Source of the DNA: Paraburkholderia largidicola
GTDB taxonomy: Bacteria > Pseudomonadota > Gammaproteobacteria > Burkholderiales > Burkholderiaceae
Direction of reading: 5' to 3'
Length of the DNA stretch: 64,000 nt
NCBI RefSeq assembly: GCF_013426895.1
Contig: NZ_AP023176.1
Span: 682,001 to 746,000, forward strand
Numbering within the stretch: the first letter of the stretch is position 1; each line of letters opens with the position of its first letter. The notes under the pieces are model-generated. The model was not told where the DNA came from. It ran no database searches and saw only the letters and a list, made by a program, of their open reading frames with translations. Below are positions 17,016 to 27,329 of the stretch, in pieces. The translations under genes were made by a program, and so were the position numbers.

Positions 17016-17936
17016 ATGAACCGGCTTGATTCCATGTCCATCCTTGTCGCTGTCGTTGATTCGGGCAGTCTGTCGGCGGCGGCGCGGCGCCTCGGCATGC
17101 CGTTGGCGACGGTGAGCCGCAAGGTGGCAGAACTGGAATCGCATCTGAAGACACGTCTGATTCAACGCACGACGCGGCAGTTGTCATTGACGGAAGCGGG
17201 CGCCTCGTACGTGGCGGCGTGCCGGCGGATCCTCGATGAGATCGCGGAAGCCGAGCGTGCGGCGACGGGCGAATACGCGTCTCCCAAGGGCGAACTCGTG
17301 GTCACGGCACCCGTCGTGTTCGGCCGCTTGCACGTCGTGCCCGTGGTTGCGGAATTTCTCGCGCACTATCCGGAAATCGACGTGAGTCTCATGCTCACGG
17401 ATCGCGTCGTCCATCTGATGGAAGAGCAGGCGGACGTCGCCGTCCGGATCGGCGAACTGCCCGACAGCACGCTGATGGCGACGAGAGTGGGAACGGTCCG
17501 CCGCGTCGTCTGCGCGAGCCCCGCGTATCTGGCAACACATGGTGTGCCCGTCAAGCCGCGCGATCTCGCAGCGCATCAGTGCATCACCTTCGAGGTGCTC
17601 GCCTCGACGCGTGCCTGGGTGTTCGGGTCGGGCAAGTCGGAAGTGTCCGTGCCCGTTCAGTCACGATTTGCCGTCAATACGGCGGAAGCAGCGATCGCAG
17701 CCGCGAAGCTCGGTGTCGGACTGGTGCGTGTGTTGTCGTATCAGGTCGCGGATGCCATTCGTGACAACGGACTGAGCATCGTGCTCGACACATTCGAATC
17801 GGCACCCTTGCCCATCAGTCTCGTGCATAAAGGCCAGGCGCCTTTGCCGCTCAAGTTACGCGCGTTTCTCGACTTCGTGGCGCCGCGTTTGCGGACCCGT
17901 ACCTCGCGCATACTCGATGACGCGACGACAGCATGA
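17016..17936 (+). CDS. LysR-family regulator
   Basis: LysR regulator of 306 residues. The HTH domain (about 1-60) starts MNRLDSMSILVAVVDSGSLSAAARRLG, and the substrate-binding domain covers about 90-295. It is of the CrgA/DmlR-like branch. The 139-base gap to the divergent MFS gene contains the imperfect dyad TCCCaacatcGGGA about 45 bases before the start, a possible operator. It runs nearly into the convergent glycosylase gene, leaving only seven bases between stops. Confidence 0.88.
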   Translation: MNRLDSMSILVAVVDSGSLSAAARRLGMPLATVSRKVAELESHLKTRLIQRTTRQLSLTEAGASYVAACRRILDEIAEAERAATGEYASPKGELVVTAPVVFGRLHVVPVVAEFLAHYPEIDVSLMLTDRVVHLMEEQADVAVRIGELPDSTLMATRVGTVRRVVCASPAYLATHGVPVKPRDLAAHQCITFEVLASTRAWVFGSGKSEVSVPVQSRFAVNTAEAAIAAAKLGVGLVRVLSYQVADAIRDNGLSIVLDTFESAPLPISLVHKGQAPLPLKLRAFLDFVAPRLRTRTSRILDDATTA

Positions 17937-17943
17937 ACCGCGC

Positions 17944-18570
17944 TCAAGTGTGCTTTGGAAACGGCTTGCTCCAGAACTTCGACGCGGCGAGACCGTAACG
18001 CCAGGGCAAAGCGATTGCCCTGGTAATGCCGATGCGCGGCCCCGTCACGATCGACACTGGTTCTTGCGGCGCTTCGATATGGAAAGGCGCTTCCAGTAAC
18101 GACATGCCGTTGTGCCGGTGCGTGATGCCCAGTGCCTGTCCAACGCGGCCTGGTCCGGAACAGAGCTGACGGACCGGTTCGAGCCCGCGCCGCTGGCGCA
18201 TTGCGTCCAGGCCGGTCAACGGTTCGATCGCGCGGATCAGTACGCCGGCGCCGTGACCTTCTTCACGGCACACGAAGTTGAGGCACCAATGAATGCCGTA
18301 CGACCGGTACACGTAGACGTGTCCGGGCGGTCCGAACAGGACGGTGTTGCGCGTCGTCAGTCCGCCGAAAGCATGCGACGCCGGTTCCTCGGGATCGTAC
18401 GCCTCCGTTTCGACGATACGGCCGCCAACGCCATCCACGGTCAGGATCGCGCCGATCAGCCGCTGTGCGACCAGGTCGGCGGACGCCGCAAAATCGATCG
18501 ATCCGATATTGGAAGAAAGGCGTAAGGTCACGGTGGGTAAGGATTCAACTGCAAACCTGTGCAGCGACAC
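17944..18570 (-). CDS. 3-methyladenine DNA glycosylase (AAG/MPG family)
   Basis: A 208-residue alkyladenine DNA glycosylase. It excises 3-methyladenine and related damaged purines in base-excision repair. The family core is present: LIGAILTVDGVGGRIVETEAY with the catalytic Glu, then the conserved GPPGHVYVYRSYGIHWCLNFV, then the RIGITRAIALPWRY end. The start is uncertain: the longest frame begins at a GTG without a clear ribosome site, and a GTG thirteen codons later is also possible. It lies upstream of, and divergent from, the formate dehydrogenase operon. Confidence 0.88.
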   Translation of the reverse strand: MSLHRFAVESLPTVTLRLSSNIGSIDFAASADLVAQRLIGAILTVDGVGGRIVETEAYDPEEPASHAFGGLTTRNTVLFGPPGHVYVYRSYGIHWCLNFVCREEGHGAGVLIRAIEPLTGLDAMRQRRGLEPVRQLCSGPGRVGQALGITHRHNGMSLLEAPFHIEAPQEPVSIVTGPRIGITRAIALPWRYGLAASKFWSKPFPKHT

Positions 18571-18777
18571 AGACAGATTCGCGGTTAAAACAGCTTGCTC
18601 ATGTTATCGGTTGCGGCGTAGGGTCGACGCGAGTATTCACTACCCGGACTGATGTTTAAAGACGCGAACGGAAAAGACAGGTTTCGCGTTGCTCAACAGT
18701 CTGACCCGTCAGGGTGCGCGTTGCTTGCGCAACGAAGTGGTCACGTACCCTCCCAATACGCAATACGGGAAGCGACA

Positions 18778-18783
18778 TATACT
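18778..18783 (+). promoter_or_regulatory. Possible -10 element of the formate dehydrogenase operon
   Basis: TATACT lies about 38 bases before the alpha-subunit start, without a good -35 at 16-18 bases. An activator or another sigma factor may be involved. Upstream, CGTTGC-TT-GCGCAACG (about 18718-18733) is a short dyad. Confidence 0.3.
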
Positions 18784-18820
18784 CTCGCCACTTGCTCAAG
18801 CATCAGAACGAGAGGCGACC

Positions 18821-21800
18821 ATGTTGCAAATGTCCCGCCGTCAGTTCCTGAAGGTGACGGCGAGCACGCTGGCCGGATCGAGTTTGGCCCTGATGGGCTT
18901 CTCGCCGGAACCCGCGCTCGCCGAAGTCCGACAGTACAAACTGGCTCGTACTACCGAAACGCGCAACACGTGTCCTTATTGCTCAGTCGGCTGCGGCATC
19001 CTGATGTACGGCCTGGGCGACGGCGCGAAGAACGCGACGGCCAGCATCATCCACATTGAAGGCGACCCCGATCACCCGGTCAATCGCGGCACGTTGTGCC
19101 CGAAGGGTGCGAGCCTGATCGACTTCATCCATAGCCCGAGCCGTTTGAAGTATCCCGAGTATCGCGCTGCTGGCTCCGACCAATGGCAACGCATTTCATG
19201 GGACGACGCGCTTGACCGCATCGCGAAGCTGATGAAGGAAGACCGCGACGCCAACTTCGTCGAGAAGACTGAAGATGGCAAAACGGTCAACCGTTGGCTG
19301 ACCACGGGCATGCTGGCGGCATCGGCGGCCAGCAACGAGGTCGGTTATCTGACGCACAAGGCCATCCGCAGCATGGGGATGCTCGCGTTCGACAACCAGG
19401 CGCGTGTCTGACACGGCCCGACGGTGGCAGGTCTTGCCCCGACGTTTGGCCGTGGAGCGATGACGAACCATTGGGTCGACATCAAGAACGCGGACGTGAT
19501 TCTGGTGATGGGCGGCAATGCAGCCGAGGCGCACCCATGCGGTTTCAAATGGGTGACGGAGGCGAAGGCGCACAACAAGGCGAAGCTGATGGTGGTCGAT
19601 CCGCGCTTCACGCGAACGGCGTCGATCGCGGACTTCTATGCGCCGATCCGCACGGGTACCGACATCGCATTTCTTGGCGGCGTGATCAACTATCTGCTGA
19701 CCAACGACAAGATCCAGCACGAGTACGTGAAGAACTACACGGACTTTGCGTTCATCGTCCGCGAAGACTTTTCGTTCAAAGACGGCATCTATTCCGGCTA
19801 CGACGCGAACGCGCACAAGTACCCGGACAAAACGACATGGGACTACGAGCGCGGCGACGACGGTTACGCAAAAGTCGACATGACGCTGCAGCATCCGCGC
19901 TGCGTCTACAACCTGCTCAAGCAGCACTATTCGCGCTACACGCCGGAGATGGTCGAAAAGACCTGCGGCACGCCGAAGGACAAATTCCTGCACGTCTGCG
20001 AGACGCTTGCGACGACCTCGACGCCCGGCCGCGCCGGCACGATCCTTTACGCACTCGGCTGGACGCAACACTCCGTTGGCGCGCAGATGATCCGCACGGG
20101 TGCGATGGTGCAACTGCTGCTGGGCAATATCGGCATTGCAGGCGGGGGGATGAACGCATTGCGCGGCCATTCGAACATTCAGGGTTTGACGGATCTCGGG
20201 CTGCTGTCGAACTCGCTGCCCGGCTATATGACGTTGCCGAACGAGCCTGAGCAGGATTTCGACGGCTACATCAAGAAGCGCGCCGCACAGCCGCTGCGGC
20301 CGAACCAGTTGAGCTATTACAGGAACTACCGCGCGTTTTTCGTCAGCATGATGAAATCGTGGTGGGGCGCCGCTGCGACGGCCGACAACAACTGGGGCTA
20401 TGACTACCTGCCGAAGCTCGACAAGCCATACGACCTGATGCAGATGATCGAGCTGATGAATCAGGGCAAGGTCACCGGCTATATCTGCCAGGGCTTCAAT
20501 CCGCTCGCGGCAGCGCCGAACAAGGCGAAGACGTCGGCGGGCCTCGCAAAGCTGAAGTGGCTCGTCATCATGGACCCGCTCGCGACGGAAACCTCCGAGT
20601 TCTGGAAGAACTACGGCGAATACAACGACGTCGATGCGTCGAAGATCCAGACGGAGGTGTTCCGGCTGCCGACCAACTGCTTCGCCGAAGAGCGCGGTTC
20701 GTTAGTCAGTTCGAGCCGTGTGCTGCAATGGCACTGGCAAGGCGCACAGCCGCCCAATGAGGCACGCAGCGACCTCGAGATCATGTCGGGTCTGTTTCTG
20801 CGCATGCGCAAGGCGTATGTGGAGCAGGGCGGCAAGTATCCCGATCCGATCGTGAAACTCGACTGGCCTTACGCGAACCCTGAAAGCCCGACGCCCGAAG
20901 AGATCGCAATGGAGTACAACGGCCGCGCACTCGCCGACATTACAGACCCGAAGGATGCATCGAAAGTGTTGGTCAAGAAAGGCGATCAACTGGCCGGCTT
21001 CGCGCAACTGAAGGACGACGGCACGACGACGAGCGGCTGCTGGATCTTCTGTGGCGCGTGGACCCAGAACGGGAACCAGATGGGCCGGCGCGACAACAGC
21101 GACCCGACGGGCATCGGCCAGACGCTGAACTGGGCATGGGCGTGGCCTGCGAACCGGCGCGTGCTGTACAACCGCGCGTCGTGCGACCTCAGCGGCAAAC
21201 CGTTCGATCCGAAGCGCAAGCTGATTGCGTGGAACGGCACGAGCTGGAGCGGCCCCGACATTCCCGACTTCAAGATCGACGAGCCGCCTGAGAACGGCAT
21301 GAATCCGTTCATCATGAACGCGGAGGGTGTCGCGCGTTTCTTCGCGCGCGATGCGATGAACGAAGGACCGTTCCCCGAGCACTACGAGCCATTCGAAACG
21401 CCGCTAGGCTACAACACCTTCCATCCCAACAATCCGCTGGCGACCAGCAACCCGGCTGCGCGCGTCTTTCCCGACGATCGTGCGGCGTTCGGCAAGTCGC
21501 CCGAATTTCCGCATACGGGTACCACCTATCGTCTGACCGAGCACTTCCACTTCTGGACCAAGCACGCACGTCTGAACTCGATCGTGCAGCCACAGCAGTT
21601 CGTCGAGATCGGCGAAGACCTCGCGAAAGAAATCGGTGTCGTCGCGGGCGATCGCGTGAAGGTGTCGAGCAAGCGCGGATATATCGTGGCCGTCGCCGTC
21701 GTCACGAAGCGGATCAAGCCATTGATGATCGACGGCAAGAAGGTGCAGACGGTCGGCATTCCGCTGCACTGGGGTTTCAAGGGGCTCACGAAACCTGGCT

Positions 21801-21892
21801 ATATCACGAACACGTTGACGCCTGCCGTGGGCGACGGAAATTCGCAGACGCCGGAATCGAAGTCGTTCCTCGTCAAAATCGAGAAGGCATAG
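18821..21892 (+). CDS. fdnG: Formate dehydrogenase-N alpha subunit, selenocysteine-containing
   Basis: Molybdopterin catalytic subunit that oxidises formate to CO2 in the periplasm and passes electrons to the iron-sulfur beta subunit. It is about 1,023 residues, matching E. coli FdnG/FdoG. Reading starts at [12 protein letters not shown], a twin-arginine signal ending ALA near residue 34. The [4Fe-4S] cysteines are C51, C54, C58 and C93. The frame passes an in-frame TGA at 19409-19411 (residue 197). Flanking residues NQARV and [19 protein letters not shown] match the family around its active-site selenocysteine, so TGA is read as Sec. An annotation ending at the TGA would wrongly split the gene. 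The operon continues with beta and gamma subunits. Confidence 0.95.
19409..19438 (+). promoter_or_regulatory. Selenocysteine codon with bacterial SECIS hairpin
   Basis: The TGA at 19409-19411 is followed by a hairpin whose upper stem is GGCA (19426-19429) and TGCC (19435-19438) closing the loop GGTCT. The GGUCU apical loop and its spacing after UGA match the SelB-binding SECIS of E. coli formate dehydrogenase mRNAs. Weaker pairing extends below the upper stem. The element lies wholly inside coding sequence, as in other bacteria. Confidence 0.88.
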
Positions 21893-21902
21893 GGGAGACG
21901 TC

Positions 21903-22841
21903 ATGGCATTTCAATCGCTCGATATCAGACGTCTCTCTGCCACTACGGTACAGCCGACGTCGGTGCGCGAGCCTGTCACCGGCGACGTCGCGAAGCTGAT
22001 CGACGTCACCAAGTGCATCGGCTGCAAGGCGTGCCAGACGGCGTGCATGGAATGGAACGACCTGCGCGACGAGGTCGGCATCACGACGGGCATCTACGAC
22101 AACCCGCGCGACCTCACCGAGCATTCGTGGACGGTGATGCGTTTCACCGAGTACGAGAACCCGAAAGGCGATCTCGAATGGCTGATCCGCAAGGACGGCT
22201 GCATGCACTGCGAAGACCCCGGTTGCCTGAAGGCGTGTCCGTCGCCGGGTGCGATCGTGCAGTACACGAACGGCATCGTCGATTTCCACGAGGAGAACTG
22301 CATCGGCTGCGGCTACTGCATTGCGGGCTGCCCGTTCAATATCCCACGGCTGTCGAAGACCGATCATCGCGTCTACAAGTGCACGCTCTGCTCGGACCGC
22401 GTAGGGGTGGGTCAGGAACCGGCGTGCGTCAAAACCTGCCCGACGGGCGCGATCGTGTTCGGCACCAAGGTCGACATGATCCAGCACGCGGAAGAACGCA
22501 TCGTCGACCTGAAGGAACGCGGCTTCGAACACGCGGGACTGTACAACCCGGCAGGCGTGGGCGGCACGCACGTGATGTACGTGCTGCATCATGCTGACCA
22601 GCCGTCGCTGTATCACGGGCTGCCCGACGATCCGCATATCAGCCCGTTCGTGAAACTGTGGAAAGGCCTTGCGAAGCCGCTCGGCGTCGCGGCTATCGCG
22701 CTGACGGCACTGGCGGGCTTCTTCCACTACACGCGCATCGGTCCGAACGAAGTCAGCGAAGAAGACGAAGACGCCGCCCGCAACGCCGCGCGCGATATCC
22801 GCGAACGTCGCGAGCACAAGCCCGAGGAGCCCGTCAAATGA
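21903..22841 (+). CDS. fdnH: Formate dehydrogenase-N beta subunit (iron-sulfur)
   Basis: A 312-residue electron-transfer subunit with four [4Fe-4S] cysteine groups: [11 protein letters not shown] (residues 38-48), [24 protein letters not shown], and [12 protein letters not shown] with EPACVKTC. One membrane-spanning segment near residues 255-275 ([17 protein letters not shown]) anchors it, followed by a charged cytoplasmic tail. It links the periplasmic alpha subunit to the cytochrome gamma subunit. It starts ten bases after the alpha stop with a GGGGAGA ribosome site, and its stop overlaps the gamma start in an ATGA. Confidence 0.95.
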   Translation: MAFQSLDIRRLSATTVQPTSVREPVTGDVAKLIDVTKCIGCKACQTACMEWNDLRDEVGITTGIYDNPRDLTEHSWTVMRFTEYENPKGDLEWLIRKDGCMHCEDPGCLKACPSPGAIVQYTNGIVDFHEENCIGCGYCIAGCPFNIPRLSKTDHRVYKCTLCSDRVGVGQEPACVKTCPTGAIVFGTKVDMIQHAEERIVDLKERGFEHAGLYNPAGVGGTHVMYVLHHADQPSLYHGLPDDPHISPFVKLWKGLAKPLGVAAIALTALAGFFHYTRIGPNEVSEEDEDAARNAARDIRERREHKPEEPVK

Positions 22842-23473
22842 AACATCATCGGCATGAGAACCCGGACCTGATCGTGCGCTATACGCCGAACGAACGCACG
22901 AATCACTGGATCACGGCAATCACGTTCGTGCTGCTCGCGCTGTCGGGCCTGGCGCTGTTTCATCCGTCGATGTTCTGGCTGTCCGCGCTGTTCGGCGGTG
23001 GACAGTGGACGCGTATTCTGCATCCGTTCGTCGGTCTCGTGATGTTCGTGTCGTTCATGATTCTTGCGCTGCGCTTCTGGCATCACAACTACCTCGATGC
23101 CGACGACCGGCAGTGGCTGCGCCAGATCAACGATGTACTCACCAACCGCGAAGACCGGCTGCCCGAAGTCGGCAAATACAACGCCGGGCAGAAGCTGCTG
23201 TTCTTTGTTCTTGTGGTGTGCCTGCTGCTGTTGCTGCTGAGCGGCATCGTCATCTGGCGCGCGTATTTCGCGTTCTATTTTCCGATCGAAGTGGTGCGCG
23301 TCGCGGCCGTGATTCATGCGGCGACGGCGTTCGTGCTGATCTGCAGCATCATCGTGCATATCTACGCGGCGATCTGGGTGAAGGGTTCGATCGGCGCGAT
23401 GGTGCGTGGCACGGTGACGCTCGGTTGGGCGCGCAAGCATCATCCGAAGTGGTTTCGCGAGAGTATCAAGTAA
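22838..23473 (+). CDS. fdnI: Formate dehydrogenase gamma subunit (cytochrome b)
   Basis: A 211-residue integral membrane di-heme cytochrome b with four transmembrane segments. His residues positioned as heme ligands are seen in [20 protein letters not shown] and [22 protein letters not shown]. It passes electrons from the beta subunit to quinone. The ATG overlaps the beta stop (ATGA); the open frame extends far upstream but those codons belong to the beta gene. No fdhE, fdhD, selA, selB or tRNA-Sec gene lies nearby, so maturation factors must be encoded elsewhere. Confidence 0.95.
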   Translation: MKHHRHENPDLIVRYTPNERTNHWITAITFVLLALSGLALFHPSMFWLSALFGGGQWTRILHPFVGLVMFVSFMILALRFWHHNYLDADDRQWLRQINDVLTNREDRLPEVGKYNAGQKLLFFVLVVCLLLLLLSGIVIWRAYFAFYFPIEVVRVAAVIHAATAFVLICSIIVHIYAAIWVKGSIGAMVRGTVTLGWARKHHPKWFRESIK

Positions 23474-23914
23474 GCCCGTGCAGTCAGTGCGCTTGTTGGC
23501 TCAGTGCAAAAACCAACTAAACCAAAGTATGACCGCCAATACAAAAGTGCAATCGACGCCTGGTCGCGTTTGCGCTCTTATGTGATTCATGCGTGTGTCT
23601 TCGTCCCGAGAATTTTCGATCTGGATGAATGATCTGAAGCGATCAAGATGAAGTGACAGGACTTCGCTGCGGCTCGCCTTTGCCGACGCCGCTCGATGTC
23701 CTTTTGGTTCGCGTGGCAGCCACGAATAAACGAAGAAAAACAATCCAATACTTCGGCCGCGTAAAAATATAAATAGCTGTTTGACGATCGGCTTTCACAT
23801 AAATAAATATCCGCTTCTTGAGCCGCCAGAAACGTACTTCCGAGGAGTCCGGACACCACACGCTATTTGACGATTCTTCACTGGACGAAGTCGATTTCTT
23901 TCAAGAGGTGGCAA
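23474..23914 (+). promoter_or_regulatory. AT-rich intergenic region with porin promoter
   Basis: A 441-base gap, clearly less GC-rich than its surroundings between about 23720 and 23820. It contains a good sigma-70-like promoter: TTGACG at 23781-23786, a 17-base spacer, and TAAATA at 23804-23809. This would start transcription about 100 bases before the porin ATG. I see no reading frame or structural RNA I can support in the first 250 bases. Confidence 0.6.
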
Positions 23915-25060
23915 ATGAAACGAATCGCTGTTGTCGCATTCTCGATGGTCGCAGCGACTGCTGCGCACGCACAGAGCTCCGTGACCCTTTACGGTCTCAT
24001 CGACGCAGGGCTCATGTACACAAACAACGTGGTGAAGGGCGGATCGCATGGTTCACTGTTCCAGGCGACCAGCGGCGAAATCAACGGAAGCCGGTTTGGT
24101 CTTCGCGGATCTGAAGACCTGGGCGGCGGTCTGCATGCAATCTTCGTTCTGGAAAATGGATTCAACGTGCAGAACGGCAAGCTTGCGCAAAATAGCCGGC
24201 TTTTCGGCAGGCAGGCTTTCGTGGGCATCAGGAGCGACATGTTCGGCACGTTGACATTGGGACGTCAATACGACTTCCTGACGGATTACGTCGCGCCATT
24301 GTCAGGCGTCTCGGGGACTTTGGGCGACACCGGGTTTGCTCACCCGTACGACAACGACAATTTCGATCACTCTTTCCGTATCAACAACGCGATCAAATAC
24401 AGCAGCCCCGACTATCACGGTTTCAAGTTTGGCGGCATGTACGCGTTCTCGAACAACCAGAACTTCGCAAACAATCGGGCCTACAGCGTCGGCGCGATCT
24501 ATAGCCGCGGTCCGTTGAATATCGCGGCGGCTTATCTGCAGATAAACGGATCGAACTCGACGACGTCGGCTACGGGCGCTATCGACACAGCCGAATCGGG
24601 CGCAAACGGGGTAGGCGGATTCCAGCTTGGCGCCGACGTACAACGCACCGCAGCGGCCGCCATCAACTATAGCTATGGTCCGGCCGTTGTCGGGTTTGCC
24701 TATTCTCATAGCCAGTTCCAGGGCACGCAGTCGTTCGGGTCCAATAACGGCACGCTCCGCTTCGACAACTACGATCTAAACGTGAAATACGCACTCACGC
24801 ACGCGTTCGCGCTTGGCGGGTCGTACACGTACACGGACGGACACGTATCCCAAACCACGACCTTTGGCGCAGATCCGAAATGGAATCAGGTCAATGTGCA
24901 GGCAGTCTATTCGTTCTCGAAGCGCACGGATGTCTACGCCGAAGCGATGTACCAGCACACGACTGGCCACGGCTATGTGGCGTTTATCAATAACTCGGGC
25001 GGTGCGTCATCGACGGCCAATCAGGTTGTCGGCACGGTGGGCATGCGCGCACGGTTCTGA
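23915..25060 (+). CDS. Gram-negative trimeric porin
   Basis: A 381-residue outer-membrane porin of the 16-strand general diffusion type common in Burkholderiaceae. A signal peptide, MKRIAVVAFSMVAATAAHA, precedes the mature start QSSVTLYGLIDAGLMY. Beta strands alternate through the body, including GSRFGLRGSEDLGGGLHAIFVLE and FGRQAFVGIRSDMFGTLTLGRQY, and the chain ends with the outer-membrane insertion signal MRARF. I use the ATG behind AAGAGGTGG; the longest frame adds 16 codons lacking signal character. It has its own promoter and a long leader. Confidence 0.92.
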   Translation: MKRIAVVAFSMVAATAAHAQSSVTLYGLIDAGLMYTNNVVKGGSHGSLFQATSGEINGSRFGLRGSEDLGGGLHAIFVLENGFNVQNGKLAQNSRLFGRQAFVGIRSDMFGTLTLGRQYDFLTDYVAPLSGVSGTLGDTGFAHPYDNDNFDHSFRINNAIKYSSPDYHGFKFGGMYAFSNNQNFANNRAYSVGAIYSRGPLNIAAAYLQINGSNSTTSATGAIDTAESGANGVGGFQLGADVQRTAAAAINYSYGPAVVGFAYSHSQFQGTQSFGSNNGTLRFDNYDLNVKYALTHAFALGGSYTYTDGHVSQTTTFGADPKWNQVNVQAVYSFSKRTDVYAEAMYQHTTGHGYVAFINNSGGASSTANQVVGTVGMRARF

Positions 25061-25078
25061 TCGGGTCCAGGCGAAGCG

Positions 25079-25110
25079 AAAAAGACGCACAGACCTTCGA
25101 GGTCTGTGCG
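25079..25110 (-). terminator. Intrinsic terminator, porin / DUF4148 convergent gap
   Basis: An 11-bp perfect stem (CGCACAGACCT with AGGTCTGTGCG) closes a TCG loop at 25086-25110. On the minus strand it is followed by GTCTTTTT, so it terminates transcripts from the DUF4148 gene. On the plus strand it lies just past the porin stop but lacks a T tract. Confidence 0.72.
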
Positions 25111-25215
25111 AAGCCGTCGAGGAACTCGACAGCGGAGGTGATGTACAACGACTCGGGCCCGCTATCGAATTCAACAGCGACAGCCGGCCAGTTTTCATAT
25201 CAGATCGCGCGCATG

Positions 25216-25524
25216 TCAGGGACGGTTGTACATCGCGTCCCAGTCCGCCTTCGAGACGGCCGCGTGACCTGCGCTAAACGATCCGCTGGTGACCCCACCG
25301 ACGCCCGTCGCATTGTTCTGCGCGGCGACCTTCGCTTCGGCTGCCTGAATCTGTTCCGGATAGGTGGTGTTGTCACCATCGCCGGGGTGATAGCCAGCCT
25401 TTTCCAGCTGAACGAGTTCGGCGCGCACCTGCGCACGGGTGATGGGCTGGTTCGACTGCGCAAATGCGGCTACGGGAGCGGCGAGGGCAGCGGCAATAAC
25501 AGCGGCTTGAATCAGGGACTTCAT
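25216..25524 (-). CDS. DUF4148-family secreted protein
   Basis: A 102-residue periplasmic or secreted protein. A signal peptide covers about residues 1-22 (ending AAFAQ), and the DUF4148 signature QPITRAQVRAELVQLEKAGYHPGDGDNTTYPEQIQAAEAKV follows directly. The family is abundant and multi-copy in Burkholderia and relatives; its function is unknown. It ends facing the porin gene with a terminator between them. A well-placed AGGTCAC-type ribosome site precedes the ATG. Confidence 0.88.
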   Translation of the reverse strand: MKSLIQAAVIAAALAAPVAAFAQSNQPITRAQVRAELVQLEKAGYHPGDGDNTTYPEQIQAAEAKVAAQNNATGVGGVTSGSFSAGHAAVSKADWDAMYNRP

Positions 25525-26058
25525 GATAGTGACCTCCAGTATTTGTTTTGGTCTTCAAACGATTTCTGTTCGAGAACCAGTGACTGCAGTGTAGATAGCA
25601 ACAGGCGCGAGATTAAGGTGGCCAGGTGGAAAGCATTGTTGTTGGGTCTGTGCATGCACAGCATGTCGAACATGCCAACGACGCTCACCATTTGCATCGA
25701 CGTACGCCCCTCGCCCGGTGGGCAAGGGCCGGCAACGCTGCCGACACGTGAGGCAATACCGTGCACGTTGGGGATTTATTCCCCTCGGGAAACACTGTTG
25801 TGCTGGGAAGCAGGGAGAGGGCTTGATGGACAGCGGAAAGGGAACTCGACAACGCAGACACACACGCGCGGCCAACATGCCTCACGCAGCGTGCGAAACG
25901 AGTGAAGCATGACCGTTCGTATCACGGACGCTGCCACTGCATAGACCAGGAAGCCGTGCCACGCTGCGCGACAGGCTGACTCTATCGTTCCACGCGAATC
26001 TATCGCCTTGATGCGAAAATCACGCTTTGTCCATCGACCCGTGTTTTGGAGAACTCGC
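25525..26058. other. Intergenic region with palindromes, no gene seen
   Basis: A 534-base gap between divergent genes. It holds a perfect 14-bp palindrome, CTGTGCATGCACAG (25648-25661), directly followed by the inverted pair GCATG-TCGAA-CATGC (25661-25675), about 125-150 bases upstream of the DUF4148 start. These could be regulator sites. Frames here lack coding character. I see nothing I can call in the rest. Confidence 0.4.
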
Positions 26059-27306
26059 GTGCACGACTTCCCTCGCATCAATCCCGTTCGCCTGCTCGAC
26101 GATCTCAAGACGCTGCGCAGCTTCGGCGCCAACGGACCCGGCGTGGTGCGCCTGTCGCTCTCACCGGTCGATATGGAAGCGCGCCGATGGCTCGCGGGGC
26201 GCATGACGGATGCCGGGCTGGACGCGGCTATCGATGGTGCCGGTACGGTGTTCGGACGCTCGCGCAAGTCCGGCCCGGCGCTCGTTATCGGCTCGCACAC
26301 CGATACGCAGCCGACGGGCGGCTGGCTGGACGGCGCGCTCGGCGTGATCTACGGGCTCGAAATCGCGCGCGCCCTTCACGAATGCGCGGCAACGCGTGAT
26401 TTCGCGGTGGACGTTGCCTCGTGGATCGACGAAGAGGGCACGTTTTCGAGTTTTCTCGGCAGCCGTAGTTTCGTCGGCGATGCAATCGATGCGTCGTTGC
26501 AGCACGCCCGCAATCGTGAAGGCGTGTTGCTCGGCGATGCGCTCACGCAAGCAGGCCTTGCGAACGCGCCGCGCGTGGTGCTCGATCGCGCGAGACAACG
26601 CGCGTATCTCGAACCGCACATCGAGCAGGGCGGTCGGCTCGAAGCATCGGGGAAGTCGATTGGCGTGGTGACGACGATTGTCGGCATCCGCGAGTTTCAG
26701 TTGCGCTTCACCGGACAGCGCAATCACGCGGGCACGACGCCGATGTCCATCCGGCGGGACGCGGGTGCGGCGTTGGTTGCGTTCATCGCGCGCATCGACG
26801 CGGCGTTTGGCCGGCTGGCGGACGCGGATACGGTGTGGACGGTCGGCCGGATCGATCTCGATCCGGGTTCGTTCAGTGTGGTGCCCGGCAAGGCTGAGAT
26901 GTACTTGCAGTTCCGCGACGGCAACCCCGAGCGGCTGCATGCGATGGAAAGCGCCCTTGCTGTGTTGGTGGACGAGTGGAATTCGCAGCATGCCGTGCCC
27001 GTCGAGCTGATGCCTTGCGACGGTCCCGAGGAGCCGGTCGTGATGGATACGGCGTGGCAGCAGCATATTGCGCAAGCGGCCGAAGCGGTCGCGCCGGGAC
27101 AGTGGATTCGGATGCCGAGCGGCGCGTCTCACGATGCGCAGGTGATCGGGCATCACATTCCCGCTTGCATGCTTTTCGTGCCGAGCATTGGCGGCGTCAG
27201 TCACGATTTCATCGAAGATACGGCCGAGGCGCATATCGTGCTCGGATGTGAGGTGGCGGCACGGGCGGCGGCGGGGATCGTGGAGGCGTTGCGGCTTTCA
27301 GCTTGA
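26059..27306 (+). CDS. M20 Zn-dependent amidohydrolase (allantoate/N-carbamoyl amino acid type)
   Basis: A 415-residue member of the hydantoinase/carbamoylase branch of M20 (allantoate amidohydrolase, N-carbamoyl-L-amino-acid hydrolase, beta-ureidopropionase). It has the zinc motifs GSHTDTQPTGGWLDG and DEEG. The dimer-domain signature is GRLEASGKSIGVVT followed by QRNHAGTTPM, and the final His is in GGVSHDFIED. I choose the GTG at 26059 because TGGAGA lies seven bases upstream and this gives the family's usual length. Longer frames start at TTG or ATG near 26008. The exact N-carbamoyl substrate is not decidable. It converges on the AEC transporter gene. Confidence 0.86.
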   Translation: MHDFPRINPVRLLDDLKTLRSFGANGPGVVRLSLSPVDMEARRWLAGRMTDAGLDAAIDGAGTVFGRSRKSGPALVIGSHTDTQPTGGWLDGALGVIYGLEIARALHECAATRDFAVDVASWIDEEGTFSSFLGSRSFVGDAIDASLQHARNREGVLLGDALTQAGLANAPRVVLDRARQRAYLEPHIEQGGRLEASGKSIGVVTTIVGIREFQLRFTGQRNHAGTTPMSIRRDAGAALVAFIARIDAAFGRLADADTVWTVGRIDLDPGSFSVVPGKAEMYLQFRDGNPERLHAMESALAVLVDEWNSQHAVPVELMPCDGPEEPVVMDTAWQQHIAQAAEAVAPGQWIRMPSGASHDAQVIGHHIPACMLFVPSIGGVSHDFIEDTAEAHIVLGCEVAARAAAGIVEALRLSA

Positions 27307-27329
27307 TGGCTGATGTCCCGTTTGCATCC

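Noticed and set aside
19409..19411. In-frame TGA read as a nonsense mutation or frameshift in formate dehydrogenase
   Set aside because: The flanking residues match the conserved Sec position of FdnG/FdoG and a SECIS-type hairpin follows, so selenocysteine is the better reading.
23474..23780. tRNA-Sec or sel genes downstream of the formate dehydrogenase operon
   Set aside because: No cloverleaf-like sequence or coding frame of that kind is visible in the gap.
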